Origin: Auanema rhodensis
Taxonomy: Eukaryota > Nematoda > Chromadorea > Rhabditida > Rhabditidae
NCBI GenBank assembly: GCA_964057225.1
Contig: OZ059900.1
Location: forward strand, 18,305,638 to 18,369,637
Length of the DNA stretch: 64,000 nucleotides
Direction of reading: 5' to 3'
A model generated the notes under the pieces. It made no database searches, was not told the origin of the DNA, and worked only from the letters and a program-made list of their open reading frames with translations. This document shows, piece by piece, positions 1 to 10,261 of this stretch (position 1 is its first letter; the number at the start of each line of letters is the position of its first letter). The position numbers and the translations under genes are program-made.

Positions 1-29
1 TATTATGCTGGAAAACCAGTTTTTGGAAA

Positions 30-46
30 TTTCGCTGTAAACAAGG
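30..46 (+). other. CENP-B-box-like 17-mer, repeated in most monomers
   Basis: TTTCGCTGTAAACAAGG at 30-46 of M1 fits the mammalian CENP-B box pattern (Y TTCG NNNN A NN CGGG N) at TTCG, the central A, and the first C and last G of CGGG. That is seven of the nine core bases, and 12 of 17 against the full consensus. It recurs once per 342 bp in nearly every monomer. The TTCG core is lost in M8 and M11 (ATCG), M17 and M20 (TTTG) and M122 (CTCG). CENP-B-like proteins descend from pogo-type transposases and box-like motifs are reported in several animal satellites. Whether anything binds here is unknown, and a 7/9 core match in a 342-bp unit could arise by chance. Confidence 0.3.
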
Positions 47-106
47 TTTTGACTTACGATTTCATGTGTTCAAACTCATGCAATGTCAATGAAACCTAGC
101 TCAAAA

Positions 107-118
107 TTGTTCGTACAA
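107..118. other. Short inverted repeat with a hypervariable spacer
   Basis: TTGT (107-110) and ACAA (115-118) form inverted arms around a 4-base spacer. The spacer is the most informative variable site in the monomer: TCGT in the commonest form, TCCT in a second class, TAAT in 12 monomers (last at 41730) and TTGT in M169. The arms are kept in almost all copies; M124 is an exception, changed at position 115. In the TAAT class, C119T always accompanies the spacer change. The spacer state correlates with other markers, for example TCCT and TAAT usually occur with C195T. Four-base arms are short, so structural meaning is uncertain, but the site is very useful for typing monomers. Confidence 0.5.
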
Positions 119-169
119 CGTCTAGTTCCACTTTCACGACAAAAAAACAGGGGTTAGAAAATTAAGGAA

Positions 170-206
170 ATTAGCATATTCTGAGGGCACGCCCCTTATG
201 GCTAAT
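170..206. other. Nested stem-loop around the GC-rich island of each monomer
   Basis: ATTAGCATA (170-178) can pair with TATGGCTAAT (197-206), nine pairs with one bulged base. The enclosed GC island (185-195) holds a second inverted repeat, GGGC-AC-GCCC. In monomers with C195T the inner arms extend to AGGGC-AC-GCCCT, perfectly symmetric over 12 bp. In the distal G186A class (M135, M139, M145, M147, M157, M161, M177) the inner symmetry is broken even though C195T is present. This is the only GC-rich patch of the unit and the place of the only C-run length changes. It may extrude as a cruciform or shape a transcript; no function is shown. Confidence 0.4.
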
Positions 207-213
207 ATTGATT

Positions 214-223
214 AAATCGATTT
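214..223. other. 10-bp perfect palindrome AAATCGATTT in each monomer
   Basis: AAATCGATTT at 214-223 of M1 is its own reverse complement and is retained in every monomer I checked. It lies between the stem-loop region and the ~170-bp half-unit boundary at 226/227. It could be a site for a dimeric DNA-binding protein, or simply chance in an AT-rich unit. Confidence 0.45.
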
Positions 224-1711
224 TTGTTCATATGAGTCGTCAAATGCAACGAATTTCAGCGTGTTACATACTAAAATGAAGCATTTTACATGCTGAACAC
301 TAGAAAAATACAAAAACACAGTATTTCCCATGAGAAATATTTTATTATGCTGGAAAACCAGTTTTTTGAAATTTCGCTGTAAACAAGGTTTTGACTTACG
401 ATTTCATGTGTTCAAACTCATGCAATGTCAATGAAACCTAGCTCAAAATTGTTCCTACAACGTCTAGTTCCACTTTCACGACAAAAAAACAGGGGTTAGA
501 AAATTAAGGAAATTAGCATATTCTGAGGGCACGCCCTTTATGGCTAATATTGATTAAATCGATTTTTGTTCATATGAGTCGTCAAATGCAACGAATTTCA
601 GCGTGTTACATACTAAAATGAAGCATTTCACATGCTGAACACTAGAAAAATACAAAAACACAGTATTTCCCATGAGAAATATTTTATTATGCTGGAAAAC
701 CAGTTTTTGGAAATTTCGCTGTAAACAAGGTTTTGACTTACGATTTCATGTGTTCAAACTCATGCAATGTCAATGAAACCTAGCTCAAAATTGTTCGTAC
801 AACGTCTGGTTCCACTTTCACGACAAAAAAACAGGGGTTAGAAAATTAAGGAAATTAGCATATTCTGAGGGCACGCCCCTTATGGCTAATATTGATTAAA
901 TCGATTTTTGTTCATATGAGTCGTCAAATGCAACGAATTTCAGCGTGTTACATACTAAAATGAAGCATTTTACATGCTGAACACTAGAAAAATACAAAAA
1001 CACAGTATTTCCCATGAGAAATATTTTATTATGCTGGAAAACCAGTTTTTGGAAATTTCGCTGTAAACAAGGTTTTGACTTACGATTTCATGTGTTCAAA
1101 CTCATGCAATGTCAATGAAACCTAGCTCAAAATTGTTCGTACAACGTCTAGTTCCACTTTCACGACAAAAAAACAGGGGTTAGAAAATTAAGGAAATTAG
1201 CATATTCTGAGGGCACGCCCCCTTATGGCTAATATTGATTAAATCGATTTTTGTTCATATGAGTCGTCAAATGCAACGAATTTCAGCGTGTTACATACTA
1301 AAATGAAGCATTTTACATGCTGAACACTAGAAAAATACAAAAACACAGTATTTCCCATGAGAAATATTTTATTATGCTGGAAAACCAGTTTTTGGAAATT
1401 TCGCTGTAAACAAGGTTTTGACTTACGATTTCATGTGTTTAAACTCATGCAATGTCAATGAAACCTAGCTCAAAATTGTTAATACAATGTCTAGTTCCAC
1501 TTTCACGACAAAAAAACAGGGGTTAGAAAATTAAGGAAATTAGCATATTCTGAGGGCACGCCCCTTATGGCTAATATTGATTAAATCGATTTTTGTTCAT
1601 ATGAGTCGTCAAATGCAACGAATTTCAGCGTGTTACATACTAAAATGAAGCATTTTACATGCTGAACACTAGAAAAATACAAAAACACAGTATTTCCCAT
1701 GAGAAATATTT

Positions 1712-2053
1712 TATTATGCTGGAAAACCAGTTTTTGGAAATTTCGCTGTAAACAAGGTTTTGACTTACGATTTCATGTGTTCAAACTCATGCAATGTCAA
1801 TGAAACCCAGCTCAAAATTGTTCGTACAACGTCTAGTTCCACTTTCACGACAAAAAAACAGGGGTTAGAAAATTAAGGAAATTAGCATATTCTGAGGGCA
1901 CGCCCCTTATGGCTAATATTGATTAAATCGATTTTTGTTCATATGAGTCGTCAAACGCAACGAATTTCAGCGTGTTACATACTAAAATGAAGCATTTTAC
2001 ATGCTGAACACTAGAAAAATACAAAAACACAGTATTTCCCATGAGAAATATTT
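1712..2053. repeat. Single monomer M6, T97C type
   Basis: It carries the T97C marker (AACCCAG instead of AACCTAG), which usually follows a TAAT-spacer monomer, as it does here after M5. It has a private change in the CAAATGCAACG stretch (CAAACGCAACG). Fifteen T97C monomers occur in the window, the last being M125 at 42414. Confidence 0.85.
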
Positions 2054-4105
2054 TATTATGCTGGAAAACCAGTTTTTGGAAATTTCGCTGTAAACAAGGT
2101 TTTGACTTACGATTTCATGTGTTCAAACTCATGCAATGTCAATGAAACCTAGCTCAAAATTGTTCGTACAACGTCTAGTTCCACTTTCACGACAAAAAAA
2201 CAGGGGTTAGAAAATTAAGGAAATTAGCATATTCTGAGGGCACGCCCCTTATGGCTAATATTGATTAAATCGATTTTTGTTCATATGAGTCGTCAAATGC
2301 AACGAATTTCAGCGTGTTACATACTAAAATGAAGCATTTTACATGCTGAACACTAGAAAAATACAAAAACACAGTATTTCCCATGAGAAATATTTTATTA
2401 TGCTGGAAAACCAGTTTTTGAAAATATCGCTGTAAACAAGGTTTTGACTTACGATTTCATGTGTTCAAACTCATGCAATGTCAATGAAACCTAGCTCAAA
2501 ATTGTTCCTACAACGTCTAGTTCCACTTTCACGACAAAAAAACAGGGGTTAGAAAATTAAGGAAATTAGCATATTCTGAGGGCACGCCCCTTATGGCTAA
2601 TATTGATTAAATCGATTTTTGTTCATATGAGTCGTCAAATGCAACGAATTTCAGCGTGTTACATACTAAAATGAAGCATTTTACATGCTGAACACTAGAA
2701 AAATACAAAAACACAGTATTTCCCATGAGAAATATTTTATTATGCTGGAAAACCAGTTTTTGGAAATTTCGCTGTAAACAAGGTTTTGACTTACGATTTC
2801 ATGTGTTCAAACTCATGCAATGTCAATGAAACCTAGCTCAAAATTGTTCCTACAACGTCTAGTTCCACTTTCACGACAAAAAAACAGGGGTTAGAAAATT
2901 AAGGAAATTAGCATATTCTGAGGGCACGCCCTTTATGGCTAATATTGATTAAATCGATTTTTGTTCATATGAGTCGTCAAATGCAACGAATTTCAGCGTG
3001 TTACATACTAAAATGAAGCATTTCACATGCTGAACACTAGAAAAATACAAAAACACAGTATTTCCCATGAGAAATATTTTATTATGCTGGAAAACCAGTT
3101 TTTGGAAATTTCGCTGTAAACAAGGTTTTGACTTACGATTTCATGTGTTCAAACTCATGCAATGTCAATGAAACCTAGCTCAAAATTGTTCGTACAACGT
3201 CTAGTTCCACTTTCACGACAAAAAAACAGGGGTTAGAAAATTAAGGAAATTAGCATATTCTGAGGGCACGCCCCTTATGGCTAATATTGATTAAATCGAT
3301 TTTTGTTCATATGAGTCGTCAAATGCAACGAATTTCAGCGTGTTACATACTAAAATGAAGCATTTTACATGCTGAACACTAGAAAAATACAAAAACACAG
3401 TATTTCCCATGAGAAATATTTTATTATGCTGGAAAACCAGTTTTTGAAAATATCGCTGTAAACAAGGTTTTGACTTACGATTTCATGTGTTCAAACTCAT
3501 GCAATGTCAATGAAACCTAGCTCAAAATTGTTCCTACAACGTCTAGTTCCACTTTCACGACAAAAAAACAGGGGTTAGAAAATTAAGGAAATTAGCATAT
3601 TCTGAGGGCACGCCCCTTATGGCTAATATTGATTAAATCGATTTTTGTTCATATGAGTCGTCAAATGCAACGAATTTCAGCGTGTTACATACTAAAATGA
3701 AGCATTTTACATGCTGAACACTAGAAAAATACAAAAACACAGTATTTCCCATGAGAAATATTTTATTATGCTGGAAAACCAGTTTTTGGAAATTTCGCTG
3801 TAAACAAGGTTTTGACTTACGATTTCATGTGTTCAAACTCATGCAATGTCAATGAAACCTAGCTCAAAATTGTTCCTACAACGTCTAGTTCCACTTTCAC
3901 GACAAAAAAACAGGGGTTAGAAAATTAAGGAAATTAGCATATTCTGAGGGCACGCCCTTTATGGCTAATATTGATTAAATCGATTTTTGTTCATATGAGT
4001 CGTCAAATGCAACGAATTTCAGCGTGTTACATACTAAAATGAAGCATTTCACATGCTGAACACTAGAAAAATACAAAAACACAGTATTTCCCATGAGAAA
4101 TATTT
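2054..4105. repeat. Trimer tandem duplication (M7-M9 and M10-M12)
   Basis: A 1026-bp block of three monomers is present twice in tandem, 2054-3079 and 3080-4105. The middle monomer of each copy (M8, M11) carries the rare double change giving TTTTTGAAAATATCGC, found nowhere else in the window. The third monomer carries spacer TCCT, C195T and T287C. Sharing a private double change at exactly three monomers' distance shows a direct duplication of the block rather than independent mutation. Confidence 0.9.
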
Positions 4106-5473
4106 TATTATGCTGGAAAACCAGTTTTTGGAAATTTCGCTGTAAACAAGGTTTTGACTTACGATTTCATGTGTTCAAACTCATGCAATGTCAATGAAAC
4201 CTAGCTCAAAATTGTTCGTACAACGTCTAGTTCCACTTTCACGACAAAAAAACAGGGGTTAGAAAATTAAGGAAATTAGCATATTCTGAGGGCACGCCCC
4301 TTATGGCTAATATTGATTAAATCGATTTTTGTTCATATGAGTCGTCAAATGCAACAAATTTCAGCGTGTTACATACTAAAATGAAGCATTTTACATGCTG
4401 AACACTAGAAAAATACAAAAACACAGTAATACCCATGAGAAATATTTTATTATGCTGGAAAACCAGTTTTTGGAAATTTCGCTGTAAACAAGGTTTTGAC
4501 TTACGATTTCATGTGTTCAAACTCATGCAATGTCAATGAAACCTAGCTCAAAATTGTTCGTACAACGTCTAGTTCCACTTTCACGACAAAAAAACAGGGG
4601 TTAGAAAATTAAGGAAATTAGCATATTCTGAGGGCACGCCCCTTATGGCTAATATTGATTAAATCGATTTTTGTTCATATGAGTCGTCAAATGCAACGAA
4701 TTTCAGCGTGTTACATACTAAAATGAAGCATTTTACATGCTGAACACTAGAAAAATACAAAAACACAGTAATACCCATGAGAAATATTTTATTATGCTGG
4801 AAAACCAGTTTTTGGAAATTTCGCTGTAAACAAGGTTTTGACTTACGATTTCATGTGTTCAAACTCATGCAATGTCAATGAAACCTAGCTCAAAATTGTT
4901 AATACAATGTCTAGTTCCACTTTCACGACAAAAAAACAGGGGTTAGAAAATTAAGGAAATTAGCATATTCTGAGGGCACGCCCTTTATGGCTAATATTGA
5001 TTAAATCGATTTTTGTTCATATGAGTCGTCAAATGCAACGAATTTCAGCGTGTTACATACTAAAATGAAGCATTTTACATGCTGAACACTAGAAAAATAC
5101 AAAAACACAGTATTTCCCATGAGAAATATTTTATTATGCTGGAAAACCAGTTTTTGGAAATTTCGCTGTAAACAAGGTTTTGACTTACGATTTCATGTGT
5201 TCAAACTCATGCAATGTCAATGAAACCCAGCTCAAAATTGTTCGTACAACGTCTAGTTCCACTTTCACAACAAAAAAACAGGGGTTAGAAAATTAAGGAA
5301 ATTAGCATATTCTGAGGGCACGCCCCTTATGGCTAATATTGATTAAATCGATTTTTGTTCATATGAGTCGTCAAATGCAACGAATTTCAGCGTGTTACAT
5401 ACTAAAATGAAGCATTTTACATGCTGAACACTAGAAAAATACAAAAACACAGTATTTCCCATGAGAAATATTT
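4106..5473. repeat. Four-monomer block (M13-M16) with TAATACCC ends
   Basis: M13 and M14 are plain monomers ending in the T324A/T326A form (GTAATACCC). They are followed by a TAAT-spacer monomer with C195T (M15) and a T97C monomer (M16). The succession GTAATACCC-ended monomer, TAAT-spacer, then T97C or A141T is repeated elsewhere, for example at 39336-40019 and 41388-42755. M13 has a private change (GCAACAAATT) and M16 another (CACAACAAAA). Confidence 0.8.
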
Positions 5474-7525
5474 TATTATGCTGGAAAACCAGTTTTTGGA
5501 AATTTTGCTGTAAACAAGGTTTTGACTTACGATTTCATGTGTTCAAACTCATGCAATGTCAATGAAACCTAGCTCAAAATTGTTCGTACAACGTCTAGTT
5601 CCACTTTCACGACAAAAAAACAGGGGTTAGAAAATTAAGGAAATTAGCATATTCTGAGGGCACGCCCCTTATGGCTAATATTGATTAAATCGATTTTTGT
5701 TCATATGAGTCGTCAAATGCAACGAATTTCAGCGTGTTACATACTAAAATGAAGCATTTTACATGCTGAACACTAGAAAAATACAAAAACACAGTATTTC
5801 CCATGAGAAATATTTTATTATGCTGGAAAACCAGTTTTTGAAAATTTCGCTGTAAACAAGGTTTTGACTTACGATTTCATGTGTTCAAACTCATGCAATG
5901 TCAATGAAACCTAGCTCAAAATTGTTCCTACAACGTCTAGTTCCACTTTCACGACAAAAAAACAGGGGTTAGAAAATTAAGGAAATTAGCATATTCTGAG
6001 GGCACGCCCTTTATGGCTAATATTGATTAAATCGATTTTTGTTCATATGAGTCGTCAAATGCAACGAATTTCAGCGTGTTACATACTAAAATGAAGCATT
6101 TTACATGCTGAACACTAGAAAAATACAAAAACACAGTATTTCCCATGAGAAATATTTTATTATGCTGGAAAACCAGTTTTTGGAAATTTCGCTGTAAACA
6201 AGGTTTTGACTTACGATTTCATGTGTTCAAACTCATGCAATGTCAATGAAACCTAGCTCAAAATTGTTCGTACAACGTCTAGTTCCACTTTCACGACAAA
6301 AAAACAGGGGTTAGAAAATTAAGGAAATTAGCATATTCTGAGGGCACGCCCCTTATGGCTAATATTGATTAAATCGATTTTTGTTCATATGAGTCGTCAA
6401 ATGCAACGAATTTCAGCGTGTTACATACTAAAATGAAGCATTTTACATGCTGAACACTAGAAAAATACAAAAACACAGTATTTCCCATGAGAAATATTTT
6501 ATTATGCTGGAAAACCAGTTTTTGGAAATTTTGCTGTAAACAAGGTTTTGACTTACGATTTCATGTGTTCAAACTCATGCAATGTCAATGAAACCTAGCT
6601 CAAAATTGTTCGTACAACGTCTAGTTCCACTTTCACGACAAAAAAACAGGGGTTAGAAAATTAAGGAAATTAGCATATTCTGAGGGCACGCCCCTTATGG
6701 CTAATATTGATTAAATCGATTTTTGTTCATATGAGTCGTCAAATGCAACGAATTTCAGCGTGTTACATACTAAAATGAAGCATTTTACATGCTGAACACT
6801 AGAAAAATACAAAAACACAGTATTTCCCATGAGAAATATTTTATTATGCTGGAAAACCAGTTTTTGAAAATTTCGCTGTAAACAAGGTTTTGACTTACGA
6901 TTTCATGTGTTCAAACTCATGCAATGTCAATGAAACCTAGCTCAAAATTGTTCCTACAACGTCTAGTTCCACTTTCACGACAAAAAAACAGGGGTTAGAA
7001 AATTAAGGAAATTAGCATATTCTGAGGGCACGCCCTTTATGGCTAATATTGATTAAATCGATTTTTGTTCATATGAGTCGTCAAATGCAACGAATTTCAG
7101 CGTGTTACATACTAAAATGAAGCATTTTACATGCTGAACACTAGAAAAATACAAAAACACAGTATTTCCCATGAGAAATATTTTATTATGCTGGAAAACC
7201 AGTTTTTGGAAATTTCGCTGTAAACAAGGTTTTGACTTACGATTTCATGTGTTCAAACTCATGCAATGTCAATGAAACCTAGCTCAAAATTGTTCGTACA
7301 ACGTCTAGTTCCACTTTCACGACAAAAAAACAGGGGTTAGAAAATTAAGGAAATTAGCATATTCTGAGGGCACGCCCCTTATGGCTAATATTGATTAAAT
7401 CGATTTTTGTTCATATGAGTCGTCAAATGCAACGAATTTCAGCGTGTTACGTACTAAAATGAAGCATTCTACATGCTGAACACTAGAAAAATACAAAAAC
7501 ACAGTATTTCCCATGAGAAATATTT
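5474..7525. repeat. Trimer tandem duplication (M17-M19 and M20-M22)
   Basis: Two 1026-bp copies lie in tandem, 5474-6499 and 6500-7525. The first monomer of each (M17, M20) shares a change of TTCG to TTTG in the CENP-B-like motif, a C-to-T change at a CpG seen only in these two. The second (M18, M21) is the G26A, TCCT, C195T type. The third differs: M22 carries A268G and a private CATTCTACAT. The duplication therefore postdates the CpG change, and M22 acquired its changes or was converted afterwards. Confidence 0.88.
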
Positions 7526-9577
7526 TATTATGCTGGAAAACCAGTTTTTGGAAATTTCGCTGTAAACAAGGTTTTGACTTACGATTTCATGTGTTCAAAC
7601 TCATGCAATGTCAATGAAACCTAGCTCAAAATTGTTCCTACAACGTCTAGTTCCACTTTCACGACAAAAAAACAGGGGTTAGAAAATTAAGGAAATTAGC
7701 ATATTCTGAGGGCACGCCCTTTATGGCTAATATTGATTAAATCGATTTTTGTTCATATGAGTCGTCAAATGCAACGAATTTCAGCGTGTTACATACTAAA
7801 ATGAAGCATTTTACATGCTGAACACTAGAAAAATACAAAAACACAGTATTTCCCATGAGAAATATTTTATTATGCTGGAAAACCAGTTTTTGGAAATTTC
7901 GCTGTAAACAAGGTTTTGACTTACGATTTCATGTGTTCAAACTCATGCAATGTCAATGAAACCTAGCTCAAAATTGTTCGTACAACGTCTAGTTCCACTT
8001 TCACGACAAAAAAACAGGGGTTAGAAAATTAAGGAAATTAGCATATTCTGAGGGCACGCCCCTTATGGCTAATATTGATTAAATCGATTTTTGTTCATAT
8101 GAGTCGTCAAATGCAACGAATTTCAGCGTGTTACATACTAAAATGAAGCATTTTACATGCTGAACACTAGAAAAATACAAAAACACAGTATTTCCCATGA
8201 GAAATATTTTATTATGCTGGAAAACCAGTTTTTGGAAATTTCGCTGTAAACAAGGTTTTGACTTACGATTTCATGTGTTCAAACTCATGCAATGTCAATG
8301 AAACCTAGCTCAAAATTGTTCGTACAACGACTAGTTCCACTTTCACGACAAAAAAACAGGGGTTAGAAAATTAAGGAAATTAGCATATTCTGAGGGCACG
8401 CCCCTTATGGCTAATATTGATTAAATCGATTTTTGTTCATATGAGTCGTCAAATGCAACGAATTTCAGCGTGTTACATACTAAAATGAAGCATTTTACAT
8501 GCTGAACACTAGAAAAATACAAAAACACAGTAATACCCATGAGAAATATTTTATTATGCTGGAAAACCAGTTTTTGGAAATTTCGCTGTAAACAAGGTTT
8601 TGACTTACGATTTCATGTGTTCAAACTCATGCAATGTCAATGAAACCTAGCTCAAAATTGTTCCTACAACGTCTAGTTTCACTTTCACGACAAAAAAACA
8701 GGGGTTAGAAAATTAAGGAAATTAGCATATTCTGAGGGCACGACCTTTATGGCTAATATTGATTAAATCGATTTTTGTTCATATGAGTCGTCAAATGCAA
8801 CGAATTTCAGCGTGTTACATACTAAAATGAAGCATTTTACATGCTGAACACTAGAAAAATACAAAAACACAGTATTTCCCATGAGAAATATTTTATTATG
8901 CTGGAAAACCAGTTTTTGGAAATTTCGCTGTAAACAAGGTTTTGACTTACGATTTCATGTGTTCAAACTCATGCAATGTCAATGAAACCTAGCTCAAAAT
9001 TGTTCGTACAACGTCTAGTTCCACTTTCACGACAAAAAAACAGGGGTTAGAAAATTAAGGAAATTAGCATATTCTGAGGGCACGCCCCTTATGGCTAATA
9101 TTGATTAAATCGATTTTTGTTCATATGAGTCGTCAAATGCAACGAATTTCAGCGTGTTACATACTAAAATGAAGCATTTTACATGCTGAACACTAGAAAA
9201 ATACAAAAACACAGTATTTCCCATGAGAAATATTTTATTATGCTGGAAAACCAGTTTTTGGAAATTTCGCTGTAAACAAGGTTTTGACTTACGATTTCAT
9301 GTGTTCAAACTCATGCAATGTCAATGAAACCTAGCTCAAAATTGTTCGTACAACGACTAGTTCCACTTTCACGACAAAAAAACAGGGGTTAGAAAATTAA
9401 GGAAATTAGCATATTCTGAGGGCACGCCCCTTATGGCTAATATTGATTAAATCGATTTTTGTTCATATGAGTCGTCAAATGCAACGAATTTCAGCGTGTT
9501 ACATACTAAAATGAAGCATTTTACATGCTGAACACTAGAAAAATACAAAAACACAGTAATACCCATGAGAAATTTTT
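7526..9577. repeat. Trimer tandem duplication (M23-M25 and M26-M28)
   Basis: The order TCCT plus C195T, plain, then T121A with GTAATACCC end occurs twice at 1026 bp spacing, 7526-8551 and 8552-9577. T121A combined with the GTAATACCC end is found only in M25 and M28. M26 has two private changes (TAGTTTCAC and CGACCTTT), and M28 has one near its end (GAAATTTTTT), so the copies have begun to diverge. Confidence 0.85.
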
Positions 9578-10261
9578 TATTATGCTGGAAAACCAGTTTT
9601 TGGAAATTTCGCTGTAAACAAGGTTTTGACTTACGATTTCATGTGTTCAAACTCATGCAATGTCAATGAAACCTAGCTCAAAATTGTTAATACAATGTCT
9701 AGTTCCACTTTCACGACAAAAAAACAGGGGTTAGAAAATTAAGGAAATTAGCATATTCTGAGGGCACGCCCCTTATGGCTAATATTGATTAAATCGATTT
9801 TTGTTCATATGAGTCGTCAAATGCAACGAATTTCAGCGTGTTACATACTAAAATGAAGCATTTTACATGCTGAACACTAGAAAAATACAAAAACACAGTA
9901 TTTCCCAAGAGAAATATTTTATTATGCTGGAAAACCAGTTTTTGGAAATTTCGCTGTAAACAAGGTTTTGACTTACGATTTCATGTGTTCAAACTCATGC
10001 AATGTCAATGAAACCCAGCTCAAAATTGTTCGTACAACGTCTAGTTCCACTTTCACGACAAAAAAACAGGGGTTAGAAAATTAAGGAAATTAGCATATTC
10101 TGAGGGCACGCCCCTTATGGCTAATATTGATTAAATCGATTTTTGTTCATATGAGTCGTCAAATGCAACGAATTTCAGCGTGTTACATACTAAAATGAAG
10201 CATTTTACATGCTGAACACTAGAAAAATACAAAAACACAGTATTTCCCATGAGAAATATTT
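9578..10261. repeat. Monomer pair M29-M30 (TAAT-spacer then T97C)
   Basis: A TAAT-spacer monomer with C195 kept (M29, with private CCCAAGAG) is followed by a T97C monomer (M30). This pair closes the first, trimer-rich part of the array, immediately before the long segment that begins at 10262. Confidence 0.8.

Larger units (their letters stand above)
1..342. repeat. Reference monomer M1 (342 bp) used for internal coordinates
   Basis: This is the first complete unit and close to the commonest form in the window. It has A-runs and T-runs throughout, a 7-base A-run at 141-147, a GC-rich island at 185-195 and 10 CpG. Recurrent variable positions are: 26 G/A; 30 T/G/A; 71 C/T; 90 T/A; 97 T/C; 112-113 CG/CC/AA with 119 C/T; 121 T/A; 124 A/G; 141 A/T; A-run 7 or 6; 186 G/A; 191 G/A; 195 C/T; C-run 4 or 5; 246 G/A; 265 T/C; 268 A/G; 278 G/A; 287 T/C; 299 A/G; 308 A/G; 319 C/T; 324 and 326 T/A; 337-338 AT/TA. 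Combinations of these define the monomer types used below. The choice of start phase is arbitrary. Confidence 0.97.
61..402. repeat. Ancient ~170-bp half-unit pair inside the monomer (tentative)
   Basis: The 342-bp unit looks like a diverged dimer of two halves of 166 bp (61-226) and 176 bp (227-402, running into the next monomer). Colinear anchors are visible. TTCATGTG plus nine bases plus ATGCAA at 61-83 matches TTCATATG plus nine bases plus ATGCAA at 227-249. ACAAAAAAACAG at 139-150 matches ACAAAAACACAG at 310-321. TTAGCATATTCTG at 171-183 matches TTATTATGCTG at 342-352. The offsets are 166, 171 and 171. In the last block, 17 of 31 bases agree without gaps. The halves are far more diverged from each other than any two full monomers are, so dimerisation would predate amplification of the 342-bp unit. 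AT-richness inflates chance matches, so this is a supported suggestion rather than proof. Confidence 0.55.
1..1711. repeat. Pentamer module, copy 1 (M1-M5)
   Basis: Five consecutive monomer types occur in fixed order: plain; spacer TCCT with C195T and T287C; A124G; five-C; then C71T with spacer TAAT. The single extra C in the fourth monomer makes the module 1711 bp. The same order recurs at 14708, 16419 and 24287. This copy differs from the others: M4 lacks the T324A/T326A changes, M5 keeps C195 and M2 has a private change at position 25. It therefore looks like the most diverged copy. Confidence 0.85.

Noticed and set aside
304-316. Phased A-tracts causing intrinsic DNA curvature
   Set aside because: There are several A- and T-tracts, some about 8-10 bases apart, but they are not regularly phased along the unit. 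Without a curvature calculation this does not support a separate feature.
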